Below the pieces are notes generated by a model. It did no database searches. It had not been told where the DNA came from and worked only from the letters and a program-made list of their open reading frames with translations. Below are positions 13,501 to 24,719 of a stretch of DNA of 64,000 bases, piece after piece. The position numbers were made by a program, and so were the translations under genes. Numbering within the stretch: the first letter of the stretch is position 1; the number at the start of each line of letters is the position of its first letter. The DNA is taken from positions 17,760,001-17,824,000 of the forward strand of contig CM061098.1 of NCBI GenBank assembly GCA_030770545.1, given 5' to 3'. Source of the stretch: Macropodus opercularis (taxonomy: Eukaryota; Chordata; Actinopteri; Anabantiformes; Osphronemidae).

Positions 13501-16500
13501 AGTATTTTAAATTCTCACTTATTAAAAACATAAAACACCTCCAATTGTTTTGTTGCAATATTTGGGATTAGGCTTCTAATAAATCTACCTTTTCTCCAAA
13601 ATATGCTTCAAATGTATCTTACCTAAAACTAGTGATTTTACGTTGGCTCTGCTACAGCACTGGGCTGTTCCATCTCTGCATTTGACTTGAACGCAACTGT
13701 AGATTGGTTTGGATGTTGCTTCCCAGAATTAGTTTTCAAAGGAAACAATGTGTTCACTGTTCTAGAGCAGCTGTATGTTGCATTATTACCAGGTACAATG
13801 AAACAAAAACCTGGTTGTGGCCAAAGTTCACATTTAAATAACTTTAAAGAGGAAAGAAATAGTCAGACATGTCAATAACAATTCTCAGATCTCTGTCAAG
13901 CTGATTGTTGCGAACTGGCCACTTCTGGATGTTTCGAGGAATTTGAGGGCTTTGAGGTCAAGAGAGCTTGTTTTGCTACTTCTGGCAACATTGTTTTATT
14001 GGGGATCACAGCCATAGGGTGATCATGGGACCATGAGGATTATGTTGACATAAGGAAAAAAAAAAGTAATGTAATGCGGCTTGCTATCAGTCAAACTTTC
14101 GCTGTCATTTGGATGAGAGCTTGCCCACCACAGGTCCACATTCATAGACCACTCACTCTCACAGTATCAAAAATGGGCAATCTAGTTTCTTTAATTAACC
14201 TGACTACAGGCCTTTGGACTGTGAGAGGGAGTTGGAGTACCTGGAGGAAACCCATGCAGACAAAGGCCGAACATGCTCCAACAAACTCCCCACAGAAAGG
14301 CTGTGTGACCCAGGATTTAATTAACAGAAGACATTTTGAATTTGAACTCACAGTAACCTTTAGTTTACCTTCGTAGGGAGTCCAAGTTAGTCCCATGGGT
14401 GTTGACATGCGATGACAATAAATGGTCTATCCTGCCTCCACCCTTTTCGGAGCCAACCAGAAGGTCTTGTTCAGCCTCAGCCTCATCTCCAGATAGATCC
14501 AGCAGGTGCTTTAGAGAGTCTCCATGCTTAACAGGCTCTGCACTCATCTTAAAGGAATCAGCCTGACATGTGGAAACAGAAAGAAAAGACATACTTCACT
14601 TACACCCAAACATATCACTGTCGTTCTAGAGTATTACAGTATATTGAAATAATAGAAAACAAGGTTTACATACATAGTAGTAAATTCATGGCAGACAGTG
14701 GTTCAGGTTGTGTTTAAAACTAATATGTCTTCAGCCATTTGAGTCTGCTACCTGAGCAGGGACAGGACGTACAGCAAGCGAGCAGTGCATTTGCTACCCA
14801 GGCTCCAAAAACAAAAATAAGCCCAGTACCATCATGTGCATAGTATTATCAGCTTCTTACCAATATACACATCCCAGGTTACTAGTGAGTATGTGTGACA
14901 TACCCCACAGTACTCCAACAGCTTAATGATCTCCTCTTCATACACTGAGTTAATGGCATACTGCTTCTCCAGCTCTGTCCAGTTCACCGCTTTGCTCAGC
15001 ACACCCTGCATACACACACAGATCAATAAATTCTGTTTAATATGGTTAGAATGAACAAATGACAAATGCAAAAATGTGCCTAGCACACAAGTAAGAAATT
15101 TAAAGACACAGTAAGTACTAGAAACATATTAAAAAGCAGGAAGCTACTAAAGCTGGTGGTTTTGGACACTTGTAGATACAACTCTTGAGCTATTTGGTGT
15201 GGCCAGGTGTTGCCAATCCAGCCCTGAAATTATGCCAGGAAGAAAGAGTCCCCATGTAATTGAGTTACCGTAGTAAAAACACTTGAGGCAGTGGACCAGG
15301 ACAAACAAGGAATCAAAGGAATGGGCTTCGGCCAGTTAGTGACTGCCAAAGACGACATCTGGGCAAGACAAGAATAAAATTATGATTATGGGGTACCATT
15401 CTGCATTATACTGGACTTTCTTGTATTTGTAAATGCAACACATTTAGTAAGATAAGAATTCAGCACAATACTAATGGTGGAAAGCAACTTTAATAAAGCG
15501 AATGACTCACATATCCTCCCATGGAGATGCCAGTCATTCCTAGTGGCCAGTATCCTTCCCGCTCCAGCCAATGTAGAAGAACTGTGGACTCCAGGATCAA
15601 CGCCCCTCCCATCACAAACAAATCTGATACATTCTTTAGACTGGACCGCCTAAAATACACAAACAAACAAACTAAAATAAGATCGCAATGTTTAATTTCC
15701 TTAATAAGAAATTAAGACCTAATCCTTGACCAGTGACCCTCACAGTTTTATCTCTGTGAATCAATTCTACCTCAGTTTTCAGACTTGTATTTCATCAAGT
15801 TAATTTGCAGTATGCACTGACGTGCATCCGTAGCATATGTTCTCCAAAAATCTCTAACATCAGATTTAATGTCATGACAAAAAAAACAAACAAAAAATAA
15901 CTTTTCACATCTAAGTGACCTTTGACTGTGACTACATCTGTCTCATATTAAAAAACCTAACATATTCCAAACTGGTAATCACTTACTCAAGTCAATACTG
16001 TGAGAAGGAGAGTTAACTTACAGTTGGTCTTTGGGTTTACGATAGCCATGTGAAAAATATTAAGTCAAGGGACACAATTATAAAAAAAGACAGCAATTCA
16101 ATTCAATTCAATTTTTCAATTCAATTAATTAGACATCAGATGGACTAAAGATAACAAGACAAACACGTTTCCAAGCCTTAGTGCGCCTATTCTGTACAGT
16201 GGAGAAAAGAATTATTTGACCCCCTGCTGATTTTGTACGTTTATCTGCTTACAAAAAATAGGTGTGCTCTAAAGGATGGTGACAATATAGATGAAAAGTC
16301 CAGAAAAGCACATGATACAAATGTTATAAGGTGAACTGCATTTCAGTAATGTAAGTGTTTGTCCCCAAGCAAAACGTGACTTATGGAGACTGACTAGGCC
16401 ACTCCATGGCCTTAATGTTTTAGCTGTCACAACGGTACTTTCAGTGATTATCATTTCTGACTTGAGAGATATTTCTAAAGTGTACTGAAGAGCCATCCAT

Positions 16501-18694
16501 GACTCATCTTCAGTGTTGTGGCTGAGGGAAGCAGGTTCTCATTCGAGAATTTACGGCTGTGTCCAAGGGGAACCTTGCGGGTGCTGAAGGGATTTTAATC
16601 CATGGATGTGGATTGCATTACTAGTGGTTTGTTTGGTGAATGTGGTCCTCTTTATCTTGGCCGGCCTCTCACTTTTCTCGTGCTCATCCTCACCCCATGA
16701 GGTTTTACTCACTAAAAATACATTTCAATTTAGAACATTTGTGTCATGTTTTACTTGGTTGACATCCTGTCTCCATACTTTAGAATAAGTCTACAATAGA
16801 AATTATAGTCTTTAATTTCATTTTAAGTGAGCCAATTTACAAAATCAGCAGGGGATGAATTTTATTATATATATATATATATGATTATATATATATATAT
16901 ATATATATATTCATTTCATTTTCCCCACTGTACATTCAAAGGGCACTGGGGTATAATCTGTGGTTAAACAGGAGTTCACAAATAGTACACTTTAAACAGG
17001 AAACATAGGGATTGAAAGAAAATGTTTTTACCAGGCCGAGATGTGTTACTGTTTAAAATGTTTTCCTGCTCTTAATTCAATCTCTGCCTAATCTAAAGGC
17101 AGCAGGACCTGTTGGTAAATGTGCAGCTTCTGACTGGATAGAGGTCATGTTAGAGCAGCGATGTGATTTTCAAAAGAACAAGGCCTGTAAAATCATGTGC
17201 AAATATAAGAATATCCACACATACAAATCAGATGGTTGGCAATGAAAACATACAACAATTCTATCTTTTGTATTTCTACATCTGAAAAAATAATTATTTG
17301 CATTAGGGCAACAAAATAGAAAAAAAACAGTAGGATATAATAAGGATTCTCTAGGAGCAGTGAAGCCATTCCTGCCTCTTTGATCATAGGTCTGGCCATT
17401 AGGGTCCGTCGACGCCAGAAATACTACAAAGACATAAACACAAAGTTATACATATTAAGAGTCTGCAAACATTCAGAAAAAATGTTAACACGAACAGCTT
17501 TTTGGGTAATTGCTGTGTATTGACATAAAAAAAGCTAAGAGTCTCACATGGTCTCCAGTCCCAGCTAAGTGGATACATACTGATCTGTTCTTTTTCCATC
17601 TCTTAGGAACTATAAACTGGAACCTGAAACAACACACATGCTGTGAGAACTAGATACCACAGCACACAAACGCATGATTACACACTGTATGAAAACCCAT
17701 CAGACAGAACAGACTAAGTTCTGATTATTCATTCCACATGAACAATGTGCAACACATTTCCTGCCACTGACCTTATTTCATTTATATTTTCTTCCTGCTG
17801 GTTTCACTAGACCAGCATTTAGTCTACAGCCCTGCTACCTTTATTCACTTGTTTTTCACTTAATGTTGCAACCTTCTCTCCAGTTTTTGCCATTTCCATT
17901 CCATTCCACTCTACCCTAAAGAGACAGTGAGACAGCTGCTGTGACACCTTGGTGTCAGGAGAAGAATAATCAGGTATTATACCTGGCTTTGACTGCCTCT
18001 GGTGGTAAGATTCCAGGAACCAAGTGCTCCAGGGGAGAGATGAAGAAGCCATTGTGTATCTGACAGTCAGAGTGGTCCTCTGTCTGAAAACAAATGCACA
18101 AACTACCACATTTATCTGTGACAACACTAAAATAATTATCCTATGCTATTAAGCAACACAGACAAAACATACAAACTACCTTATTTATGTACACTGGATA
18201 GTTCTCAGGCACCAGAGATCTGCACTTTTCTCTATTTCCAATGATTTTTCGAAACTCAAAGATTCTGAAAAACAAAATCAACAATCGTACAGATCCTTCA
18301 GTTTCATCACCAATTTCACAACAACAGTATCTGAACTGACTGGACTGTGTGACTTAAGTCTTTGATGTTAATAAATGCAGCACCTTGTTTTCTCTAGATA
18401 AAATATGGTTCCTATTTAATGACTTACACCTTCTACGTTTTGACTGTGCCAATGTGTCTTCTGAAAACAACCATTACGAATAATATGCTTATAGATGCAC
18501 ACTAAGATTGATACATTTTTGACAAAACCCTCATGTGGGGTAACTGACAAGTATCGTGTGTGAACACATTTATAATACTTATCCATGTATATTGTTCATT
18601 ACCTCTTCAAGTCTTCAGGCGTCCCCCATCCTCCAATGAAGAGTTTGGTAAGGAGCAGCCTTCTGTAAAATTTATCCAATCGGCTCACACCCAT
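10553..18694 (-). CDS. abhd18: Abhydrolase domain-containing protein 18
   Basis: Thirteen coding exons join in phase into 445 codons plus stop: 18694-18603, 18264-18180, 18083-17983, 17623-17548, 17423-17339, 16049-16022, 15649-15511, 15358-15269, 15005-14904, 14562-14369, 13483-13359, 11697-11535 and 10610-10553. The protein tracks vertebrate ABHD18 (human C4orf29) throughout: MGVSRLDKFYRRLLLTKLF at the start, MARPMIKEAGMASLLLENPY, and KEDAYIPRTGVLSLQEIW near the end. It has an alpha/beta-hydrolase fold: the nucleophile elbow GISMGG lies in the 15649-15511 exon, an acidic residue in QAKEDAY and a histidine in GGHISAY suit the triad. The biochemical role is poorly defined for the family. Intron 17338-16050 has AT-AC ends (separate entry). 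The 102-nt exon 15005-14904 is phase-0 and could be skipped without a frame change. Confidence 0.93.
12980..13100. repeat. Fragment of common teleost repeat in abhd18 intron
   Basis: CATTCATCTTCCCCATAGGG followed by CTGGAGCCTATCCCAGCAGC and ACACCCTGGACAGGTCG is the reverse-strand form of a widespread fish repeat, also present in the 32440-32620 block. It is partial and decayed and lies in an abhd18 intron. An imperfect TATTATATTATAT run follows it. Confidence 0.5.
14200..14335. repeat. Fragment of common teleost repeat in abhd18 intron
   Basis: GAGTACCTGGAGGAAACCC, ATGCAGACAAAGGCCGAAC and ACATGCTCCAACAAACTCCC match the familiar wording of a fish interspersed repeat. The fragment sits just downstream (minus sense) of the 14562-14369 exon, only tens of bases from its donor. 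Confidence 0.5.
16022..16049 (-). other. 28-nt micro-exon of abhd18
   Basis: The exon encodes the YGYRKPKDQL stretch together with split flanking codons. It begins after ...TTTTTCAC and ends before GTAAGT. Including it restores both phase and the conserved ABHD18 peptide between LLLENPY and RSSLKNVSDLF. Leaving it out breaks the frame (28 is not a multiple of 3). Confidence 0.88.
16050..17338 (-). other. AT-AC (U12-type) intron of abhd18
   Basis: Read on the minus strand, the intron starts ATATCCTACT and ends TTTTTCAC. The only joining that keeps the conserved peptide is after 17339 and before 16049. ATATCCT is the U12 5' splice-site core, and TCCCTTGACT, with its branch-point A about 15 nt from the end, resembles the U12 branch consensus TTCCTTAAC. 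No GT donor fits at the conserved exon edge. Most of the intron interior is a Tc1 relic and an AT run. Confidence 0.8.
16197..16930. mobile_element. Decayed Tc1-like DNA transposon remnant
   Basis: The ends are CAGTGGAGAAAAGAATTATT and ...TTTCATTTTCCCCACTG, flanked on both sides by the TA target-site duplication (16195-16196, 16931-16932). Inner words CCCCCTGCTGATTTTGTACG at the left and CAAAATCAGCAGGGGATGAA at the right are inverted repeats. The middle keeps Tc1-like wording (GGCCACTCCATGGCCTTAAT, GGCTGAGGGAAGCAGGTTCT, GGGGAACCTTGCGGGTGCTG), but most of the transposase is deleted. A run of about 45 nt of AT lies near the right end. Confidence 0.8.
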
Positions 18695-18850
18695 GGACCA
18701 GCACCTGGCATCTACCAACACACAAACACAAATCTGTAATAACATCTAGTCCAGGGATGAAGAATCAATGCTCCCTAAGACCTCTTGCCAAGATCATTTT
18801 CCTGCCCTATACACTGCTAAGGTTCAAGTGGAGGTAGCAAACTAATCATT

Positions 18851-18945
18851 GTCTGAAGGTGAAGTCAGGGCAACTGGACTTCTTCGATTTCGTAGAATTT
18901 TTACGAAATAGAAGACGTCCAGTTGCCATGACTCCACCTTCAGAC
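18851..18945. repeat. Near-perfect hairpin MITE fragment
   Basis: Left arm GTCTGAAGGTGAAGTCAGGG... and right arm ...CATGACTCCACCTTCAGAC pair over about 43 nt with a loop of about 7 nt (GAATTTT). The arm words GGCAACTGGACTTCTT and ATTTCGTAGAA recur singly at about 36687-36715 in the SLAM-like gene, so this is a dispersed family. Confidence 0.65.
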
Positions 18946-18957
18946 AACTTCACCTGG

Positions 18958-20640
18958 ATGACTGAGAATCTACACAGACGAACTGATCATTATTATTAAA
19001 TAACAATTGCTTTGTTTATAAACTATAATATTATATCTAAATTCACTTTTATACAATACAAGTAAAATAAAAAAAACATGTTTGACAGTGGGAGGAATGC
19101 GCTGCTGCTGAGTGGATGAGTTCTTGTTGTGGTGGACAGTGGTCAGCCTGGGAAAAATGTCTGAACTAACAGTACAGTTAGTAACAAAATTGTTTTGCAA
19201 ATGCCTAGACTACCTCCAACTGGATGGTAATCGCTAATAATTATTAATTGTTGATAAAAGTTGATTTAGAGGTAATCTCAAGAAAGTCTTTTTTCGACCA
19301 TCCAACATTTATTCTTTAGCCTCCTGTCCTAGATCACCGAATCTAATGACTCAAATACAAATGAAAATGAAGGAGTGTGAAAACCTCACGTCCATATACC
19401 ACAGAGCTGTAGTATATGGAAGAATTTGGATATAATGATTTATCTTATTAACAAAAAAACATAGAGAGGCTAATGAGTGAGGAAACAATTTCAAAATACA
19501 AGGTCGGGCTCTGACATCAGTGGATGCACGAGGTACTGTGCTGAGCAGCTAGGGGGCGTGTTAGAGCTTCATTGAATCCATGACCGTCTCAACCTCTTTC
19601 AGATTGGTTTCTGAATCCTCATATACGTTCTTAAAATATTCTGCAGAGGTGTCTGCTATTGCTATAGGTTTTGCTAAAGGTTGTCCAGATATAATTTTTC
19701 CTCTCATGACTGCTTTTGCTCGTTATGATTTATTTGGAACTATTGTTCTTAATTGATCCTATTCAGTTTTGATTTGTTTTTACATGAACTAATTTATCAT
19801 TCAGTCCCATTCCTTCCTCCTCTTGTTACTTTAGCCATCTCATCGAGAAAAGTCTTCTTGTCTTCATTTGGTGCATAGGTATTCAATATTGACATTGTGT
19901 GTAGAGGTCCATGGTGTACCCCACCTCTAGCCTGATTTATTGTTTATATACTCAGTACAAGTTTTGTGGGACCATATGTAATTAGGGTCCATAGAACACA
20001 CACTATTGCTATCTTAGCGTATCTCAGCTGACAGTCGGGGGACACCCTGAACACTGGAAAGGTCGCCAGTCCACACAGTTACCTACTGTACATGTGCAGT
20101 ATAATGATTAGACTTTTCTGAAAGTAGAAATTATTATTTTTTGTATCTTATCAAACTATAGCTGTGTCCCATCCAACTTCCTCTGACCCTTAAAACAAGC
20201 CTAACCTTCTACCGTGAATACTCTTCCCCAGCCTCCAGGTGGCAGAGAGGACTGTAAGCACAGAGAAGGCCAGGAAGGTTTGAACCATATACATTCTGTT
20301 GACTAATGTTATGCTCTGTGGCTGGACTTTTGTTATAACTAAGTTATAACTTAAGCGGTGGCGGCATAGTAACGTCTCCCACACTGTTAATATAAACAGC
20401 CCAAACAGAATCAACGATTCTACTGATAATTGAAAACCGAAACAGTGAAACTTATTTAATGCTCCTCGATGTGTAGGAACATGAAAACAACGACATTACA
20501 GCCCATCCGTTACCTCTGTCCGAAGTTCAACTCGTAGCTAGCCTTAAATTAGCCAACTTAGCTTGGTTCATTCATTAAGGGTCGGCTAGGAGTAACAGAC
20601 CGTTGTGGAGTGAGACAGACTTACAGCCGACAGAAACATT
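18958..20640. other. Probable abhd18 first intron
   Basis: The stretch lies between the abhd18 start-codon exon and a CpG-richer block. I see no coding similarity. A short piece at 20020-20080 (GTCGGGGGACACCCTGAACA, GGTCGCCAGTCCACACAG) is part of a common fish repeat. An alternative upstream non-coding exon near 20190-20230 cannot be excluded. Confidence 0.45.
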
Positions 20641-20790
20641 AATGTGACCCTACCTCACGCAGTGGGACGGTTGGGATCCTCGTTACGAACCAAGCAATGC
20701 GCCAAGAAAGCAGCTACTGTCCTCAAGAGGACGAACTGCCCAGGCTCGCCTGTCAACCTGTCGCTAATGACTCTTCTTCTTTGGTTTGTC
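20641..20790 (-). promoter_or_regulatory. Probable abhd18 5'UTR exon and promoter
   Basis: On the minus strand GCGTGAG/GTAGGG gives a good donor at about 20653, which could splice to the acceptor ...GTTGGTAG just before the start-codon exon. The surrounding 150 nt are CG-rich compared with the neighbourhood. Position and orientation support a non-coding first exon; this is inferred and has no transcript evidence. Confidence 0.4.
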
Positions 20791-21168
20791 AGACTTTGTG
20801 CGTGACTTCCTGCTGCCCCCTTCAGTTAGAAGGGTAGTTTATCACGTATTCATACAGTGGTTTATAACGTGACTATGCTTGAGAGCAGAATCTATCAGAG
20901 CCCTGGAACCGTTTGATGCAGTAGTACTATAAGGAACAAATGGTCTGACTCTTACTTGCAGATCAATAAGAATAATTAATTACTTGGTTCATGTTCCCAC
21001 AGTTTGGGCCCCGATGGAGAAACACAAAGGACAATTCCCACAATCACAAGAACTTTAATCTCAGGAAAGGTTCCAGGAGTTAAGTGAAAGAAAAGGGCCA
21101 GAAACCTCCAGAAACGTGGAAATGCACCTAAACTGAAAATTTGCATTCTCTAATAAACATTTTTGAGC

Positions 21169-21403
21169 TTAACCCTCTGCAGCCTTCGAGGGGTCAAAAC
21201 GACCCCACTGTAAAATAGGGGGCACTCAAAGCTCAAAAACACACAAGGGTTGTTACATCCAAGCAATGAACACGTGTTGGTCTATGATGAACAAGTTCAT
21301 CCAACCGTTCATCTAGATGAAGCGTGTTGTTATTAATTGTTTTTTGAGCTTGGAGCGTCCCCTATTTTCCTTTTGACATCCTCAAAAGCTGCATGAGGGT
21401 TAA
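21169..21403. repeat. Palindromic MITE with intact TTAA duplication
   Basis: The element is bracketed by TTAA on both sides, with tips CCCTCTGCAGCC and GCTGCATGAGGG as inverted repeats. The interior shares TTACATCCAAGCAATGAACA and GATGAACAAGTTCATCC with the copy at 590-878. It lies between abhd18 and igbp1. Confidence 0.7.
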
Positions 21404-22120
21404 ATGCCAAAGCATGAAATGATCAGCATTTCCTATTATCTTTTGAAATCTAACATTTAAAGGCATTTTTTTTTTCAGCGCTCATGTTGGTGTGACAAAA
21501 ATTGGATGTTTCCAATTCTTCAAGGTTGTATGGCAAAAACACCAACATATACTAGACTTTTAAATACATTTATTTCATGACTCTTGACAGTTTGCAATAA
21601 GAAGTTGCAATTTTCTGCTTTACTTTCTTCACTTATTACTGTTCATCTAAATACAACTTGCTTTATTCCATTCCAAAGTTTTGTGATGGAATATTGTGTG
21701 GGTCTGTCCAAAGCATGAATGTTTTTATTTTATTTTTTAATTTTAATTTATTTCCTTTAAGAATGCTGCTACAAAGCAACAATCTGGGATTTTACAGTGC
21801 ACATGTTGATGTCTTTGTTTTCGAGTGACAGTGGAAAAGTTTGGCATCGTGGCTGGTCCTCAAGCATTTCAGCCAAAATGAGGATTTTTAGTAAGACTCG
21901 ATGGAAAAATGGCACTACAGAAAACCACTGTGCTGTGTACGACTGGGAATCAGCTGTAGTGTCTACATGTACATTAACCAATCAGACAACACAAGCATTT
22001 GTTATGTGATGGTGTGGAGCATTGGCTTCTCATACGTACAGATTTAAAAGAGCATAACACAGAAAAGCATCTACTTCCTAGAATTATTACAGCAGAAACG
22101 GAAACGCACAGAATTAGCAG
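21404..22120 (-). other. igbp1 3'UTR region
   Basis: The stretch sits downstream of the igbp1 stop on the minus strand. An AATAAA on the minus strand at 21569-21574 is a plausible poly(A) signal, which would give a 3'UTR of about 0.55 kb. Overlapping opposite-strand ORFs at 21769-22009 look accidental. Confidence 0.5.
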
Positions 22121-24686
22121 CTAGCCCATGTTGTGTCGGTTTCCGTAACCTCTGTGATGGGTATCTTTCCAGTCATCCCAGTTTCTGGCTTTAAGCAAAG
22201 ATTGCTCATCATCCATCTCAGTCTTTCTTTCTTTTTCCTCTTCCTCTCTGTCCTTTGCATCAGTGTCCTCCTCCATAGCAACCCTCCTAGGCATCCCCTG
22301 GTCAGGCAGGACTCCGTGCTTTTTGTGCTGTTCATACCAGTCATCCACTGTCATGGTAGGGAGGCTTGGGTAGCCAGCTCCGAACACCTGAGCCTGTGAA
22401 ACAAGCAAATGTCTCATTACAACTTGTTGTACTGCATGCTAAGGAAACCACAGGCCTGACCATGACTGTTATAAAGAACAAACTTATTGTGTTTAGGTCT
22501 CACTTGTACAGCGTCCTTTGTAAGAATGAAGGGTTTCATAGGAGGCCTGGGTGGCTGAGCTGTTGGCCTGGTTTCACTGTGCTTCAGAAAATCCATTTTC
22601 TTGAGAATCTCCATCTCCTGATCGATACTCTCGATTTCCTCCAGACACACAGTGACCCATCTCCGGATGTTCAGGAGGTAAAAATCTCTGGTGATTTCAT
22701 CATCGGCCTGCCCGCTGTCAATGGCTCTCTTTATGTCTGACAGTTTGGCTTCTAGTTCCTTCTTCTGACGATACCGCTGGATCTTTCCTTGTCTCTGTGC
22801 AGCCATGGAAACCAGGTCGGATGGACAAGTAACAGGCTAGAACAAGGGCATATGTTACAGTTTAGAGCATGCTCCAAACAGTACCCACTAACAGATTGCA
22901 ATGCTCTGCAGTTTCATAAAATTCAGACAGATGTGAAGACATTTGTGGTAAAATAATGGAAAGTGCTGATCCCTGGTGTGTTCAGCTTGCTCTAGCCTAC
23001 TGTATCTTTCTCAGCTGTCCCAGTACAGGTACATATAGCTAAACATCTGATATAAAGACACATCCAGGGTTAGGTGATAATTTAGCCAAAATGTCATATA
23101 GTGCACACTTCAACTTGGAATAGTGATCATGTCATGTTTTGTGGTTACCAAGGCAAATATACAGTGCATGTTGAAATGTGGTACCTCTTTCACAGTTTGT
23201 GGATCATTTTCAGAAATTTTAGTGCTAACTGTCTACATGCACCACGTTTCTTGCCAAGTAATACCTTACAAATCTGGTGACTTGCCAAATGGTGCAACAC
23301 TCAGAAATATCTGTTTTGTTTGTCAGGCTTACAGGCTGCTTTTGTCTGCCATCTCTCTATTTGTCAGTCAACATTGCTTTAATCGTAAGTTCTCTGCTCA
23401 TTTTAATGTGACATAAATTTGTCGCTCAATGTGACGTAGTGACTTTCGTTTAGCATGTATTAAACAGTCTGCTGTTTACTTCAAGTTATAAATGTCACCA
23501 CAGAACATGGGGCTGTGTATTGGCAAGAATCTGCTGATACAAAGCATATCATGATACAAGGGTCACAGTTATATTTTGAGAGGCTATGATGATGAGTGAG
23601 AACTTCATTTAAAAATGCTGTCCTGTGTATTTGTGATGACTCAATCTATACTGACCAGTAGCTGCCTGTCTGCCTTTACGTCTGTATGCAGGACATAAGC
23701 CCACCCTCACTATCTAAACAACCATGTGATCTTGGTGACTGTTCACATGCTGATTGTTGCCTTTTTGCTTTATTTTTGAGTGCAGATGCAGGTGTTTCAG
23801 AAACCACTATCGCTTGTTGTGACACCACCACACTGAAAGGTGACTCCCTGTTAACACATAGGTAGACGCTGAGAGTCACCACAGCATAGGACACCACTGT
23901 ATCATTTACATAATTGACTGCTTTTCAGAGTGCAGTAAAACAGTGACACAGCTGACCCACTACAGGTTTCACTAATGAACCATGAGTCAGTGTGTCCAAT
24001 TAAAAACCGAACATTCAACTTTTGACTGACTTTAAGGTGCAGTATTTAGCTGTGCGCGTATTTCTTGCTATGAATTTCCATTCTAACGTTCGCTCAGACA
24101 CGTATCTACATTACACTACATTTTGTATTATTCGTATGTATTAGTATGTGTGAGTCTTATGAGCGCTTTGTGTTGTACTGCCTATAACGTTGCTGATCTG
24201 TGAACAACCCACCTTGGCAGCTGAGAGCACATTCTCCGTTTCTTCAGGGCTTGTGCCTTCATTCGTCGACTTTGGCAGCTCAAACTCTGATATGTTATAC
24301 TCTTTACATCTTTTTAAGAAGTCCATAAAGTAAGCCCGGGACGTCTGGACAAATTCTAGTCGTTTTTCTCGGCCAGTTTGTTTCATGGTCAGAGCCCCCA
24401 ACAGAGCTGGCAGCAGGAGACACTTCAGGTCAACCGTAGCGACCTCTTCGAGCTCCTCATTACGACTGAACAGGTCGAGCTGAGCCGCCATTCTGGAGGC
24501 TGCTTCTAACATACTGATGCCGCGTTTTACTCTCACCTGAATACTGTTAGAACCCAGAGGCTCGTTCGTACTGTCTACCTGCTCAAATATTTTCCACCCT
24601 TGATCTAACAAGTCAGTTAACTTCTGAGGTTCGTTGTCTGAGTTCACCAGATGTGAAGCACCGCCACTATTTTCACATTCCGCCAT
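22121..24686 (-). CDS. igbp1: Immunoglobulin-binding protein 1 (alpha4/TAP42), PP2A regulator
   Basis: Three coding exons, 24686-24213, 22836-22504 and 22393-22121, all phase 0 with GT-AG introns, give 359 codons (human about 339). Alpha4 binds the free catalytic subunits of PP2A, PP4 and PP6 in the cytosol and protects them from degradation, and acts downstream of TOR. The first exon carries the helical N-terminal domain (LTDLLDQGWKIFEQVDST, TVDLKCLLLPALLGALT). The second begins the conserved MAAQRQGKIQRYRQKKELE block and includes ADDEITRDFYLLNIRRWV. The third has AQVFGAGYPSLPTMTVDDWY and ends in an acidic tail with NWDDWKDTHHRGYGNR. Antisense ORFs over exons 2 and 3 are shadows. Confidence 0.95.
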
Positions 24687-24705
24687 CTTGTCAAAATTTC
24701 CGGTT
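24681..24705 (-). promoter_or_regulatory. YY1-like and ETS-like sites at the igbp1 start
   Basis: On the minus strand AAGATGGCG (24689-24681) includes the start codon and matches the YY1 core. ACCGGAAAT, 7 nt further upstream, matches an ETS/GABP core. Both are typical of housekeeping promoters with a short 5'UTR. Function is inferred from the motifs only. Confidence 0.45.
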
Positions 24706-24719
24706 TTCGTCTTCTTCGT

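Noticed and set aside
22133..22740. Plus ORFs over the igbp1 exons
   Set aside because: Shadows of the conserved minus-strand coding exons.
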